64,000 nucleotides of DNA from an uncultured Eubacteriales bacterium (GCA_905210485.1 CAJLXA010000002.1:1-64000), one strand, 5' to 3'; numbered from the stretch's first letter, positions 1-7,894 are shown. Notes: a model not told the origin generated them from the letters alone. Numbers and translations: made by a program.

Positions 1-6
1 GCATAA

Positions 7-40
7 GCGTCTCTCGACATCGGTCGAGAGACGCTTTTTT
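7..40 (+). terminator. Rho-independent terminator at window start
   Basis: A perfect 12-bp stem (7-18 with 23-34) and a 4-base loop are followed by six T. It would end a rightward transcript entering from outside the window. It belongs to the GC-rich, foreign-looking first kilobase. Confidence 0.85.
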
Positions 41-216
41 CAACAGCATCCGTCAAGCTTTTGGCAAGGTTTTGGTCAGTTAGGCAGGGTTGTTGAAAAC
101 TCGACCCGCCGTTTGCCGACGGCTACTGACCGCCCAGAGCGCCCTGCACCCCTGGGAAAGCCACGCATCCTAGGCTCCATACCGTCGCCACCCAAAACGG
201 AAAGGACGTGGGCGCT

Positions 217-1005
217 ATGACCGAAGCCGTTGTTGAAAACTACGAGACCACGACCAGGGGCTCCGCCTCGATGGCAGCCTATCGTGCCGTACGCATCCTG
301 CAGCTCTTGAGCGAGAACACCGGCGAGGACAAGGCGCTGCTTTCCGACGAGTTGGTCGAGCTCCTCGCCCATCCCGACGACCCCGCCCGCATGCCCATCT
401 CGGCGGCACGCCGCAGCATCTATACCTCGATATCTGCACTTCGTCACGCCGGATACGAAATCGACTATAAGCGCGGCGTGGGCTATCGGCTCCTCACCCG
501 CCCGCTTGCTGACGAAGAGATCATACGGCTCCACGGCATGGTCATGCGCAACCGATCGACGCCCATAGCCATTCGAAAGAGCATGGCACAGCACCTGGTC
601 GCCATGGCGAGCGCCGATGTTCGCGACTATCTCGATATGCCCGAACCGGCACCGGCCGCCAACGACGCGCCCGTCAAGGCAACGCGTCCGCACGCCAAGC
701 GTATCGACACGTGCGAGCTCGTCGAACAGGCCATCGACCATGGAACAACTGTCAGCTTTGATATCACAAATGTCCTGACCCGGGGCGAAATCGAGGTGGT
801 GCGGATGACGGTCCGGCCCTTTGCCATCAGGCAACGCGATGGCGTCTCGTATCTGCTGGGAACGGTCTACGACACCCGAGGCGCCGACGACACTCTGCGC
901 ACCGTTGAGGTCAGCCGCATGAGAAACGTCAGCACGCGCTTGCTCGACGGCAAGAAACTCTTTGCCGCGCTAGACGAAGAAGACAGCCCCGCACCCGCGG
1001 CATAA
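217..1005 (+). CDS. WYL-domain transcriptional regulator
   Basis: 262-aa DNA-binding regulator. The N-terminal part (about residues 15-95) looks like a winged-helix unit: a YRAVRILQLLSE helix, then ARRSIYTSISALRHAGYEI, which resembles a recognition helix. The C-terminal part (about 165-250) has the alternating strands of a WYL domain (VSFDI, VRPFAI, YLLGTVYD, RTVEVSRM), a sensor fold that often binds a ligand or nucleic acid. The ATG at 217 is preferred over the in-frame GTG at 208 because the AAAGGA at 201-206 is correctly spaced only for 217. Base composition and codon choice (strong GC ending) differ from all later genes and resemble Coriobacteriia, so this gene probably comes from another organism. 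Ligand and targets are unknown. Confidence 0.75.
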   Translation: MTEAVVENYETTTRGSASMAAYRAVRILQLLSENTGEDKALLSDELVELLAHPDDPARMPISAARRSIYTSISALRHAGYEIDYKRGVGYRLLTRPLADEEIIRLHGMVMRNRSTPIAIRKSMAQHLVAMASADVRDYLDMPEPAPAANDAPVKATRPHAKRIDTCELVEQAIDHGTTVSFDITNVLTRGEIEVVRMTVRPFAIRQRDGVSYLLGTVYDTRGADDTLRTVEVSRMRNVSTRLLDGKKLFAALDEEDSPAPAA

Positions 1006-1012
1006 GCCCCGT
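1004..1012. other. Probable chimeric junction
   Basis: The TAA stop of the WYL gene (1003-1005) lies directly against the point where the aroA reading frame on the other strand stops making sense. Left of here the DNA is GC-rich with different codon use. Right of here it matches the rest of the window. No insertion sequence, att-like repeat or terminator marks the join. The octamer GCATAAGC occurs both at 1-8 and at 1000-1007. Confidence 0.7.
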
Positions 1013-1768
1013 TACCGTCACGGGATTTTTGCCGATGGCGCCGAGGGTCAGGAAAAACGCGGCGTTTGAAAAATCGCCTCCCGCGGTCACTTTACCGCAA
1101 GACCGATAAGGCGCACCGTCCGTCCTATCGAAAACAAATCGGTTTTCCTCCGCACGGTAAGCCACCGAAAAGCGCGAAAGCGTGTCCAACGTCATATCAA
1201 TATACGGCGCGCTTTCCTTATGCCCCGTAAGCGTGAGTGTACTGTCGCCGAGAAGCGGAAGCGCGAACAGCATACCGCTTATGAACTGCGACGATACATC
1301 GGCGCGGATGCGGTAATCGCCCGGAACCAGACGGCCGCTCACCCGAAGCGGTTCTTCGGCCGCGGGCGAAAGCGTCACACCGCCGCGTGCCAATTCTTCA
1401 TAAAGCGGCGAAAGCGGACGGGAGGGCAATCTGCCTTTTCTGTGAAACTCTCCGCCGCAACCGAGGGCCGCAACCACGGGAAGCAGAAAACGCAGAGTAG
1501 ACCCGGATTCTCCGCAATCGAGAACCGCGTTTTTCCGCGGCTCCTTTATCGGTATAACGTGAAATACGCCGCTACGGTACCCAATCTCTGCGCCGAGAGC
1601 GACAAGACAGCGAACGGTCGCCTCTATATCTTCGTTCAGAGCGCGGCAACCGATCTCGCTTTCCCCGTCCGCCAGCGCGGCGGCGATCAGGAGCCTGTGC
1701 ACCTCGGATTTCGACGGAATCGCCGCTACGATACCGCCGGTCACCGGCCTTGTCAGAACGGCCGTCAT
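1006..1768 (-). CDS. aroA: 3-phosphoshikimate 1-carboxyvinyltransferase (EPSP synthase), truncated
   Basis: Sixth step of the shikimate pathway: transfers the enolpyruvyl group of PEP to shikimate 3-phosphate. About 255 residues remain of the usual ~430. Visible motifs are PSKSEVHR (residues 18-25, substrate loop), CGESGSTLRF (85-94, PEP-binding signature), SSQFISG (159-165) and GGDFSNAAFF (230-239). The frame runs on into the foreign first kilobase for some 25 nonsense codons before a stop, so the true C-terminal domain is missing. The start overlaps the aroB stop as ATGA, so translation is coupled to aroB. It is the last gene of tyrA-aroB-aroA, under the aromatic attenuator. The break is more likely an assembly join than a real pseudogene. 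Confidence 0.9.
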
Positions 1769-2862
1769 ACGTCAAGTCCCTCGCGGAGAAACGGAAGAAA
1801 ATCGCCGATCGGCATATCCACGACGCGCGCGTCGCCGATCCCGAAAGGAACGATCACCGAAAGAGTGCCGCCCATACGCTTTTTATCTCCTAGCGCCGCG
1901 GCGTACAAGGTTTCGGCGTCGTATCCGGTCTCGATCGGAAGATGATACATCCGCAAAACTTTTTCAAGGCGTGTAAGCGTTTCGGCAGGTGCAAGGCCGC
2001 GCCGCACCGCCGCGCGCGTTACGATCATCATACCGACGGCCACCGCATGTCCGTGCGGCACCGTAAAATCCGACGCCTTTTCAATGCCGTGCCCCGCCGT
2101 ATGTCCGAGGTTCAGGAGGCGGCGCACACCCGTGTCGAATTCATCTTCTTCGACAATATCGCGTTTATCCGCTACCGATGCCGCAATCACCTCGGTAAGA
2201 ATCTCCGGCGTCATACCTTTTTCCAATTGTATAAACAGTTCTTTTCGGTTTATCATACCGTATTTTATCACTTCGGCCATACCGTCGGCATAGTAAAGCG
2301 GCGGAAGCGTGTCCAGAAGATCGGGATCGCAAAGAACGCGCGACGGCTGATAGAAACTGCCGACAAGATTTTTCCCTTCGGGGAGGTCAACGGCGGTTTT
2401 ACCGCCGACGGACGAATCCACCATGGCGAGAAACGACGTCGGAACGGCAACGAAACGGATTCCCCGCAGGTATGTGGATGCCGCAAAAGCCGCAGGATCG
2501 CCGGTCACACCGCCGCCGAGCGCTACGATGACGTCGCTCCGCGTGATTTTGCGGTCGGCGAGAAAATGCCAGAGCGAAAGCAACGTTTCGGTGGATTTAT
2601 GCGCCTCGCCGTGCGGAAAAACAAAACTTTCCGTTTTCATGCCCGCTTCGGAAAGTTGCACCAGCAGCGCCGCGCCGTAAAGCGTATAAACGGCGTCGTC
2701 GGCCACCAACACGGCGGTTCCCTTGCCTCCTGCCACGGACGCGATTTCCCGCCCCGCACCGGAAAATACGCCGCGCCCGATCACCACATCATACGGGCGG
2801 GAAGCCGCCACGTGAACCACAGTGGGACTGACCGTTCCCGATTCCGTTATGTCATTTTTCAT
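1765..2862 (-). CDS. aroB: 3-dehydroquinate synthase
   Basis: Second shikimate enzyme: converts DAHP to 3-dehydroquinate using NAD and a divalent metal. 365 aa, normal length. Seen: GGGVTGD (116-122, NAD site; the following residues PAAFAASTYLRG match the family's usual LAGFAAATYLRG), DSSVGGKTAVD (149-159), the metal-ligand region GMAEVIKYG (194-202), and LNLGHTAGHGIE near residue 250 with two ligand histidines. The start is the ATG at 2862, which shares a base with the tyrA stop (TAATG) and has an AGAGGTGG ribosome site; an open extension upstream lies inside tyrA and is not used. Co-transcribed with tyrA and aroA. Confidence 0.96.
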   Translation of the reverse strand: MKNDITESGTVSPTVVHVAASRPYDVVIGRGVFSGAGREIASVAGGKGTAVLVADDAVYTLYGAALLVQLSEAGMKTESFVFPHGEAHKSTETLLSLWHFLADRKITRSDVIVALGGGVTGDPAAFAASTYLRGIRFVAVPTSFLAMVDSSVGGKTAVDLPEGKNLVGSFYQPSRVLCDPDLLDTLPPLYYADGMAEVIKYGMINRKELFIQLEKGMTPEILTEVIAASVADKRDIVEEDEFDTGVRRLLNLGHTAGHGIEKASDFTVPHGHAVAVGMMIVTRAAVRRGLAPAETLTRLEKVLRMYHLPIETGYDAETLYAAALGDKKRMGGTLSVIVPFGIGDARVVDMPIGDFLPFLREGLDV

Positions 2863-3695
2863 TATCCGTCCACCTCTTCCTTTGCAATGCGCCCCGCGCG
2901 GAGAAGTTCCTCCATGCGGGCGTGGTCGCCCTCCGCCAATGCGTCGCGGTAAGCGGCAAGCGATGACAGAATTTCGTCGATTTCCGCAAGCAGCGCTTCC
3001 CGGTTGTCGAAGAACAGTTCCGTCCACATTTTTTCGTTCAGCCATGCCACGCGCGTCATGTCTTTATAAGAGCCGGCCGAGAAACCTTTGTGCCGCACGG
3101 CAGTCGGACTCTTTATGTAAGCGTTCGATACGACGTGCGCAAGCTGAGAAGTGAAGGCGATCATGCGGTCATGATCCTCCGCCGTTGTGACCGAATAGCG
3201 CTGAAATCCGACCGGCGACAGAAGTTCGCGGCATCGGTGGAGCAAGGCTTTCTCATCGCAGTCTTCCGGGAACACCAGCACCATCGGCGCGCCGGAAAAC
3301 ATGGTGGAACGGCTGTGCGCAAGGCCGGAATACTGCGTACCGGCCATGGGATGCGCGCCGACATACAAAAAGCCGTTTTCTTTCGCAATGGGAAAGGCTT
3401 TTTCGCATACGGCCTGCTTCACTCCGCACAGATCCATGACAATTCCGTTTTTATTGAAAAACGGGGCATTTTCGCGCATATATGCCACGGCGTCACGCGG
3501 GTACAGGGCGATCATGACAATATCGCACTCGGACAGGTTGTCCTTTGTCAGAACGCCGTCGATCACGTCGTCCGCCGCGGCGGATTCCATCGTCGCGGCG
3601 TCGATGTCATACGCATAAACTTTATGCTCTCCTTTTTTATACGCTTTTGCCATTGAGCCGCCGATAAGGCCAAGCCCTACGATACCGACCGTCAT
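2862..3695 (-). CDS. tyrA: Prephenate dehydrogenase
   Basis: Committed step to tyrosine: NAD-dependent oxidative decarboxylation of prephenate to 4-hydroxyphenylpyruvate. 277 aa, a compact form with no fused chorismate mutase or ACT domain. A Rossmann GLGLIGGS motif is at 7-14, and the substrate loop HPMAG is at 115-119, continuing TQYSG. A strong AAGGAGAAG precedes the ATG at 3695. It is the first structural gene after the leader-peptide attenuator and is translationally coupled to aroB. Lack of an ACT domain means no obvious allosteric feedback by tyrosine, so attenuation may carry more of the control (inference). Confidence 0.95.
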   Translation of the reverse strand: MTVGIVGLGLIGGSMAKAYKKGEHKVYAYDIDAATMESAAADDVIDGVLTKDNLSECDIVMIALYPRDAVAYMRENAPFFNKNGIVMDLCGVKQAVCEKAFPIAKENGFLYVGAHPMAGTQYSGLAHSRSTMFSGAPMVLVFPEDCDEKALLHRCRELLSPVGFQRYSVTTAEDHDRMIAFTSQLAHVVSNAYIKSPTAVRHKGFSAGSYKDMTRVAWLNEKMWTELFFDNREALLAEIDEILSSLAAYRDALAEGDHARMEELLRAGRIAKEEVDG

Positions 3696-3716
3696 TTCTC
3701 TTCTCCTTTTTCTTTA

Positions 3717-3758
3717 TAATAAAAAACGAACGCCACAGGTTTTTCACTGTGGCGTTCG
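3717..3758 (-). terminator. Attenuator terminator before tyrA
   Basis: Read leftward, a perfect 12-bp GC-rich stem (3747-3758 pairing with 3727-3738) with an 8-base loop is followed by a T run. It sits between the aromatic leader peptide and tyrA, some 20 bases before the tyrA start, so transcription must read through it to express the operon. Confidence 0.9.
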
Positions 3759-3774
3759 GCTGATTCTGCCAAAC
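3754..3774 (-). promoter_or_regulatory. Candidate antiterminator hairpin
   Basis: On the minus strand GTTTGGC (3768-3774) can pair with GCCGAAC (3754-3760) through seven pairs, one G-U. This uses bases of the terminator's 5' arm, so both cannot form together. A third pairing, of the leader-peptide codons near 3841-3850 with 3779-3790, would sequester the region upstream. This is the 1:2 / 2:3 / 3:4 logic of trp-type attenuators. Confidence 0.65.
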
Positions 3775-3813
3775 TGTCGATAAACGCAGCAAAAATACCT
3801 TTACTCTATTGTA

Positions 3814-3864
3814 TCAGCAATAAAAGTAAAAGTAATAATATGCGTTTACGAAATTGTTCAGCAT
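3814..3864 (-). CDS. Aromatic leader peptide of the tyrA-aroB-aroA operon
   Basis: A 16-codon frame on the minus strand encodes MLNNFVNAYYYFYFYC. Seven consecutive codons are Tyr or Phe (YYYFYFY), and an eighth aromatic (F5) lies upstream. An AAGAGG ribosome site lies about 9 bases before the ATG. It starts roughly 35 bases after a consensus promoter and ends 55 bases before a strong terminator. Stalling at Tyr/Phe codons when charged tRNA is scarce should favour the antiterminator and open tyrA-aroB-aroA. Composition, position and downstream RNA structure agree, so chance is very unlikely. It is too short for routine gene callers. Confidence 0.92.
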   Translation of the reverse strand: MLNNFVNAYYYFYFYC

Positions 3865-3905
3865 AACGGTTATCCTCTTCTTTCCCTTTACGGGATTATA
3901 TGTGC

Positions 3906-3934
3906 ATTGTACCACACTCGACTTTATTTGTCAA
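3906..3934 (-). promoter_or_regulatory. Housekeeping promoter of the aromatic operon
   Basis: Minus strand: TTGACA (3929-3934), 17-bp spacer, TACAAT (3906-3911). It fires about 35 bases before the leader peptide. Confidence 0.9.
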
Positions 3935-3975
3935 GTATCGGGCAGTGAAATTGAAAATTATTTTTCGCTTTGTGT

Positions 3976-4986
3976 TCAGTCGTCGTACCCGTTCGGGTTA
4001 TGGGACTGCCAGTTCCAGCTGTCGCGCACCATGTCGTCCAGCGTATAAGCGGCCTCCCAGCCGAGCACTTCGCGCGCCTTTGTCGGATCGGCATAGCACG
4101 CGGGAATATCGCCGGGGCGGCGGGGAGCGATGACATACGGTACGTCGACCTTGTTTTCTTTGACAAAGGCCTTGACCATATCCAGAACGCTGTAACCGAT
4201 GCCGGTTCCGAGGTTGAAGACCGAAACGCCGGGCGCTTCGTAACGGATGGCGGCAACATGGCCTTTGGCAAGGTCAACAACGTGAATATAGTCGCGGACG
4301 CCGGTTCCGTCGGGCGTGGGATAATCGTTTCCGAAGACCGAAAGTTGCTTCAGCTTGCCGCACGCAACCTGCGTGATATAAGGCATCAGGTTGTTCGGAA
4401 TACCGTTCGGCATTTCACCGATAAGGCCGCTCTTATGGGCGCCGACAGGGTTGAAATAGCGTAACAGCACCACCGAGAAGTCGGGGTTTGCATGGCAATA
4501 CCCTTTCAGGATCTGCTCGATCATGTATTTTGTCCATCCGTAAGGATTGGAGCAGTCGCCGGTATGCATATCCTCGGTAATGGGGCAATGGTCTGGATTG
4601 CCGTAAACCGTTGCGGAAGAGGAAAACACGAGTTTTTTCACACCGAATTCGCGCATAACCTCAATCAGCGTCAGCGTCGAATCAATATTGTTGCGATAAT
4701 AGCGAAGCGGCTCCTTCACCGATTCGCCGACGGCTTTCAGACCCGCAAAGTGGATCACAGCGTCGATCTTGTTTTCACGGAATACAGGAATAAGCGCCTC
4801 CCGGTCGCATACGTCGGCACGGTAAGCCTTTACTTTTTTACCCGTGATCTGTGCCACACGGTCAAGGGATTTTTCCGAACTGTTGGCGTAATTATCCACC
4901 GTCACCACGTCATAGCCGGCGTTCAGAAGTTCGACAGCGGTATGCGAGCCGATATAGCCGGCGCCGCCCGTAAGAAGAATCTGCAT
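3976..4986 (-). CDS. galE: UDP-glucose 4-epimerase
   Basis: Interconverts UDP-glucose and UDP-galactose with a bound NAD. 336 aa, full length. Extended short-chain dehydrogenase: N-terminal GGAGYIG (7-13) binds NAD; SSSATVYG (about 122-129) and the catalytic YGWTK (about 149-153) supply Ser/Thr, Tyr and Lys; the C-terminal half has the family's RRPGD and GWEA segments. The start ATG has GGAGG seven bases before it. It has its own consensus promoter and stands alone. No terminator is visible between it and the attenuator promoter downstream, so some read-through is possible. Expected to feed surface polysaccharide synthesis or galactose use. Confidence 0.96.
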   Translation of the reverse strand: MQILLTGGAGYIGSHTAVELLNAGYDVVTVDNYANSSEKSLDRVAQITGKKVKAYRADVCDREALIPVFRENKIDAVIHFAGLKAVGESVKEPLRYYRNNIDSTLTLIEVMREFGVKKLVFSSSATVYGNPDHCPITEDMHTGDCSNPYGWTKYMIEQILKGYCHANPDFSVVLLRYFNPVGAHKSGLIGEMPNGIPNNLMPYITQVACGKLKQLSVFGNDYPTPDGTGVRDYIHVVDLAKGHVAAIRYEAPGVSVFNLGTGIGYSVLDMVKAFVKENKVDVPYVIAPRRPGDIPACYADPTKAREVLGWEAAYTLDDMVRDSWNWQSHNPNGYDD

Positions 4987-5023
4987 TTTGTTTCCTCCGA
5001 TTTCGTTTGATCTTTCATCTGCT

Positions 5024-5052
5024 ATTATATTTTAAAGGAAAAGATTTGTCAA
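5024..5052 (-). promoter_or_regulatory. galE promoter
   Basis: Minus strand: exact consensus TTGACA (5047-5052), 17-bp spacer, TATAAT (5024-5029), about 35 bases before the start codon. Confidence 0.9.
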
Positions 5053-5326
5053 TTGCTTTTTTTGCCGTAAACCAAGATTTTTTGAATATTTTTTTGTACA
5101 GCCTGCTTTTTATCCCCTTTTCATTCTTTTTCCGTACTGCCTTTATACCGGATAATGAGTGCAAAACAAATCTCCGAAAAAACGAAATCAACCGATTTTT
5201 CCTTACAAGATAGCCTCTTCGGCAACATATCTTGTCATATATTGAGGCATATTGCACATTTTTTAAAGTCTGTTATCCGTGTTTTGTGTTTAATCATACA
5301 AAAAACAAAAAATTTCAATTTAGTAC
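5053..5326. other. AT-rich intergenic spacer
   Basis: Very AT-rich stretch between the galE and binding-protein promoters. No credible gene is seen. There is one small inverted repeat, CAAGATA...TATCTTG, near 5206-5235. Short open frames here lack ribosome sites. Confidence 0.6.
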
Positions 5327-5355
5327 TTTACAACTTTAGCGCGATGAAGTATAAT
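5327..5355 (+). promoter_or_regulatory. Promoter of the amino-acid ABC importer
   Basis: TTTACA (5327-5332), 17-bp spacer, TATAAT (5350-5355), about 50 bases before the start codon. Confidence 0.85.
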
Positions 5356-5407
5356 AGTATCATCAAACAGCGGCTACCTGCCGCATATCAACGAAGGAGA
5401 CAACACC

Positions 5408-6226
5408 ATGAAAAAAGTATTATCGTTCATTCTCGTTATGGCAACCTGCCTTACCGTTCTTCTGTCCCTCGCCTCCTGCGGCAACAAGTTTTCCAATCTG
5501 CAGATCATTGACATCGGCCAGGAAGAAGAATATTACGGCATTGCGTTCCGCAAAGGTTCCGACATGACCCGCAAAGTCGAAGACATCACAAAGCAATTGC
5601 TCGCCGACGGTACCCTGAAAGCAATCGGTCAGAAATACGGCACGGCGCCGGTTGACGCCGACGCGTACATTCCCGCCGCCGAGACAAATGCTGACTCCGG
5701 CGACTGGGCATACATTCAGGGAAAAGGCAAACTGGTAATCGGTATCACCGACTTCAAACCCATGGATTACAAAGACGATAACGGCAAATGGATCGGTTTT
5801 GATGCCGAATACGCCGAAAAAGTCTGCGAAAAACTGGGCGTCACCGCCGAATTCAAAGCCATCGTATGGGAACAGAAAGAAGTGCTTCTCGAATCCAAGC
5901 AGATCGACTGCGTATGGAACGGCATGACCATCACCGACGCTATGAAAAATGCCGCAAGCTGCACCGTTCCCTATATGCAGAACAAACAGGTCGCCGTCGT
6001 GCTGAAGAGCAAAGCCGATACCTATAACAGTCTCGACGCCATGGCTTCCGCCCGCATTACCGCCGAAGACGGTTCCGCCGGTGCCGGCGTTGCACAGGAC
6101 AGCCTGAAAAACGCACAGTTCAAAGCGGTGGAAGCACAGACGGACGCACTCCTCGCCGTTCTCGGCGGTCAGGCAGACGTAGCCATCATCGACTACATCA
6201 TGGCCAAGGCTCTTATTTCAAAATAA
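5408..6226 (+). CDS. Amino-acid ABC transporter binding lipoprotein, circularly permuted
   Basis: 272-aa type II periplasmic-binding-fold lipoprotein of a polar amino-acid importer. A signal peptide ends in the lipobox LASC (Cys24). Residues 28-78 (SNLQIIDIG..., YGIAFRKGSD at 43-52, LLADGTLKAIGQKYG at 64-78) correspond to the segment that normally ends these proteins. After a linker rich in Ala, Pro and Asp (79-99) comes the usual N-terminal sequence (GKLVIGITDFKPMDYKD from 107, WIGFDAEYAEKVCEKLG), and the protein stops at VAIIDYIMAKALISK, exactly where the return strand to lobe 1 would follow. The order is therefore C-part then N-part: a circular permutation cut at the second interlobe crossover. 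It is followed by its permease and ATPase. Ligand unknown, probably a polar amino acid. Confidence 0.88.
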   Translation: MKKVLSFILVMATCLTVLLSLASCGNKFSNLQIIDIGQEEEYYGIAFRKGSDMTRKVEDITKQLLADGTLKAIGQKYGTAPVDADAYIPAAETNADSGDWAYIQGKGKLVIGITDFKPMDYKDDNGKWIGFDAEYAEKVCEKLGVTAEFKAIVWEQKEVLLESKQIDCVWNGMTITDAMKNAASCTVPYMQNKQVAVVLKSKADTYNSLDAMASARITAEDGSAGAGVAQDSLKNAQFKAVEAQTDALLAVLGGQADVAIIDYIMAKALISK

Positions 6227-6285
6227 GGATATTTGTAAATAAAGCATTACATATCAAGCGTATCTTTTCTCTTCTCGCCTGATAC

Positions 6286-6386
6286 GATCCGCCTCGCGGT
6301 GTACGAAAATACGTCGCGGGCGGATTTCGGCGTTCATTCCGGATATTATGAAGACGTGAAAAACGGCGCGCATACGCCGCTTTCAC
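6286..6386 (+). promoter_or_regulatory. Intra-operon stem-loops between binding protein and permease
   Basis: Two hairpins lie in the 174-bp gap. At 6286-6325, ATCCGCC...GGCGGAT continues with CGCG/CGCG. At 6356-6386, GTGAAA...TTTCAC encloses CGGCG/CGCCG and ends just before the permease ribosome site. Neither has a strong T run. They could protect the 3' end of the binding-protein mRNA or damp permease expression (inference). Confidence 0.5.
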
Positions 6387-6400
6387 AATAAAGAGGATTT

Positions 6401-7051
6401 ATGAACACTTTCTTTTCGGTCAACCTGCAGCTTCTGCAAGGTTTTTTAGCGACAATACAGATATTTGTCATCACGCTTCTCATCGCGCTTCCGGCAGGGC
6501 TCATCATCGCATTCGGCTCCATGTCGCATTTTTATCCGTTGCGAAAAGCGGTGCGTATGCTCGTCTGGGTGGTACGCGGTACGCCGCTTATGTTGCAACT
6601 GATCATCATGTATAACGGCCCCGGACTCCTTTTCGGAACGCCGATCTTCAATGCGTATACGGCCACCTATATCACCTTCGGCCTGAATTACGCGTGCTAT
6701 TTTTCGGAAATATACCGCGGAGGTATCGAATCCATCGCGCAGGGACAATATGAAGCGGGGCAGGTGCTCGGTATGACGCGCCGCGAAACGTTTTTCCACG
6801 TCATTCTCCTGCAGGTGGTGAAGCGCATTGTTCCGCCGATGTCGAATGAAATCATAACGCTTGTGAAGGACACTTCTCTTGCCCGCATCGTCACCTATTA
6901 CGAACTGATCTACATTGCGCAAAGCATGATCCGCGGAAAAGGTCTGTTGTGGCCGCTCTTCTATTCGGGCGTGTTTTATCTTGTATTCACCGCGCTTCTC
7001 ACCTTTATTTTCGGTAAGATCGAAAAGAAACTTTCTTATTTCAAGGCGTAA
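6401..7051 (+). CDS. Amino-acid ABC transporter permease
   Basis: 216-aa integral membrane protein of the HisM/GlnP family. It forms the channel of the importer with the ATPase encoded next. Hydrophobic spans are visible near residues 10-40, 52-75, 82-100, 150-170 and 185-207. The coupling-helix EAA-type loop reads YEAGQVLGMTRRETFFHVILLQ (about 117-138). AAAGAGGA precedes the ATG. It is encoded only once, so the membrane part is probably a homodimer. No other permease gene is adjacent. Confidence 0.93.
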   Translation: MNTFFSVNLQLLQGFLATIQIFVITLLIALPAGLIIAFGSMSHFYPLRKAVRMLVWVVRGTPLMLQLIIMYNGPGLLFGTPIFNAYTATYITFGLNYACYFSEIYRGGIESIAQGQYEAGQVLGMTRRETFFHVILLQVVKRIVPPMSNEIITLVKDTSLARIVTYYELIYIAQSMIRGKGLLWPLFYSGVFYLVFTALLTFIFGKIEKKLSYFKA

Positions 7052-7065
7052 AGGAGATTTTGTCT

Positions 7066-7860
7066 ATGACTTCCGATAACACCATGCTGGAAGTGGTCGA
7101 TCTTTATAAAAGTTTCGGCAATACCTCTGTTCTCAACGGCGTCAGTTTTTCTTTGAAAAAAGGCGAGGTGCTCTCCGTCATCGGCAGTTCCGGCGGCGGA
7201 AAAACGACCTTGCTCCGTTGTCTCAACTTTCTCGAAAAAGCAGACAGCGGTATGATCCGCGTGGCGGGAGAGACCGTTTTCCATGCGACCGCGGGAGAAA
7301 AAGCCGAAGTATCCGACGACGCGCAGTCCTCTTTCGGCCTCGTGTTCCAGCAATTCAATCTTTTTCCGCAATATAATGTGATCGAAAACCTGATGCTTGC
7401 TCCGAAACTTCGTGCCAAACGCGAAAAAACTTATACGCCCGAACTGGCCGAAGAAATCCGAAGTCGGGCGACCGAACTGCTTGCGACCGTCGGTCTGTCC
7501 GAAAAAGAAAATGCCTATCCGTGCGAACTGTCCGGCGGTCAGCAACAGCGCGTCGCCATTGCGCGCGCGCTCATGCTCTCCCCCGAAATCCTTTGTTTTG
7601 ACGAACCGACGTCGGCTCTCGATCCCGAACTGACCGGCGAAGTCCTGAAAGCCATCCGCGCGTTGAGAAGCAGTGACCGCACGATGATCATTGTGACGCA
7701 CGAAATGGAATTTGCCCGCAATGTATCCGACAAAGTCATCTTCATGGCCGACGGTCTGATCGAAGAAATGGGCACGCCGGAAGAGGTTTTTGACCATCCG
7801 CTCTCGGGAAAAACAAAAGCCTTTCTCGGACGGTCGCACGACGCCGCCAGCGGTCTTTGA
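7066..7860 (+). CDS. Amino-acid ABC transporter ATP-binding protein
   Basis: 264-aa ATPase that powers the importer. Walker A reads GSSGGGKTT (about residues 41-49, with Gly-Gly where Ser-Gly is usual), the Q-loop lies in LVFQQFNLFPQYNV, the ABC signature is LSGGQQQRVAIARAL, Walker B is ILCFDEPTSALDPE, and the switch His is in IIVTHEMEFA. The ATG at 7066 is chosen over a TTG six bases earlier because of AAAGGAGA at 7050-7057. It sits 14 bases after the permease, and the operon ends in a terminator at 7895-7932. Confidence 0.95.
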   Translation: MTSDNTMLEVVDLYKSFGNTSVLNGVSFSLKKGEVLSVIGSSGGGKTTLLRCLNFLEKADSGMIRVAGETVFHATAGEKAEVSDDAQSSFGLVFQQFNLFPQYNVIENLMLAPKLRAKREKTYTPELAEEIRSRATELLATVGLSEKENAYPCELSGGQQQRVAIARALMLSPEILCFDEPTSALDPELTGEVLKAIRALRSSDRTMIIVTHEMEFARNVSDKVIFMADGLIEEMGTPEEVFDHPLSGKTKAFLGRSHDAASGL

Positions 7861-7894
7861 CGAAGTTTCCGGTTTCTCCGTATTTTCAATATTG

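Noticed and set aside
89..241. The 13-base string GTTGTTGAAAACT occurring at 89-101 and 229-241
   Set aside because: Second copy lies within the coding start of the WYL gene; spacing gives no clear operator or repeat structure, so chance or a minor regulatory site cannot be separated.
929..1005. Continuation of the aroA frame past the junction
   Set aside because: The last ~25 codons are the antisense of the WYL gene end and do not resemble EPSP synthase.
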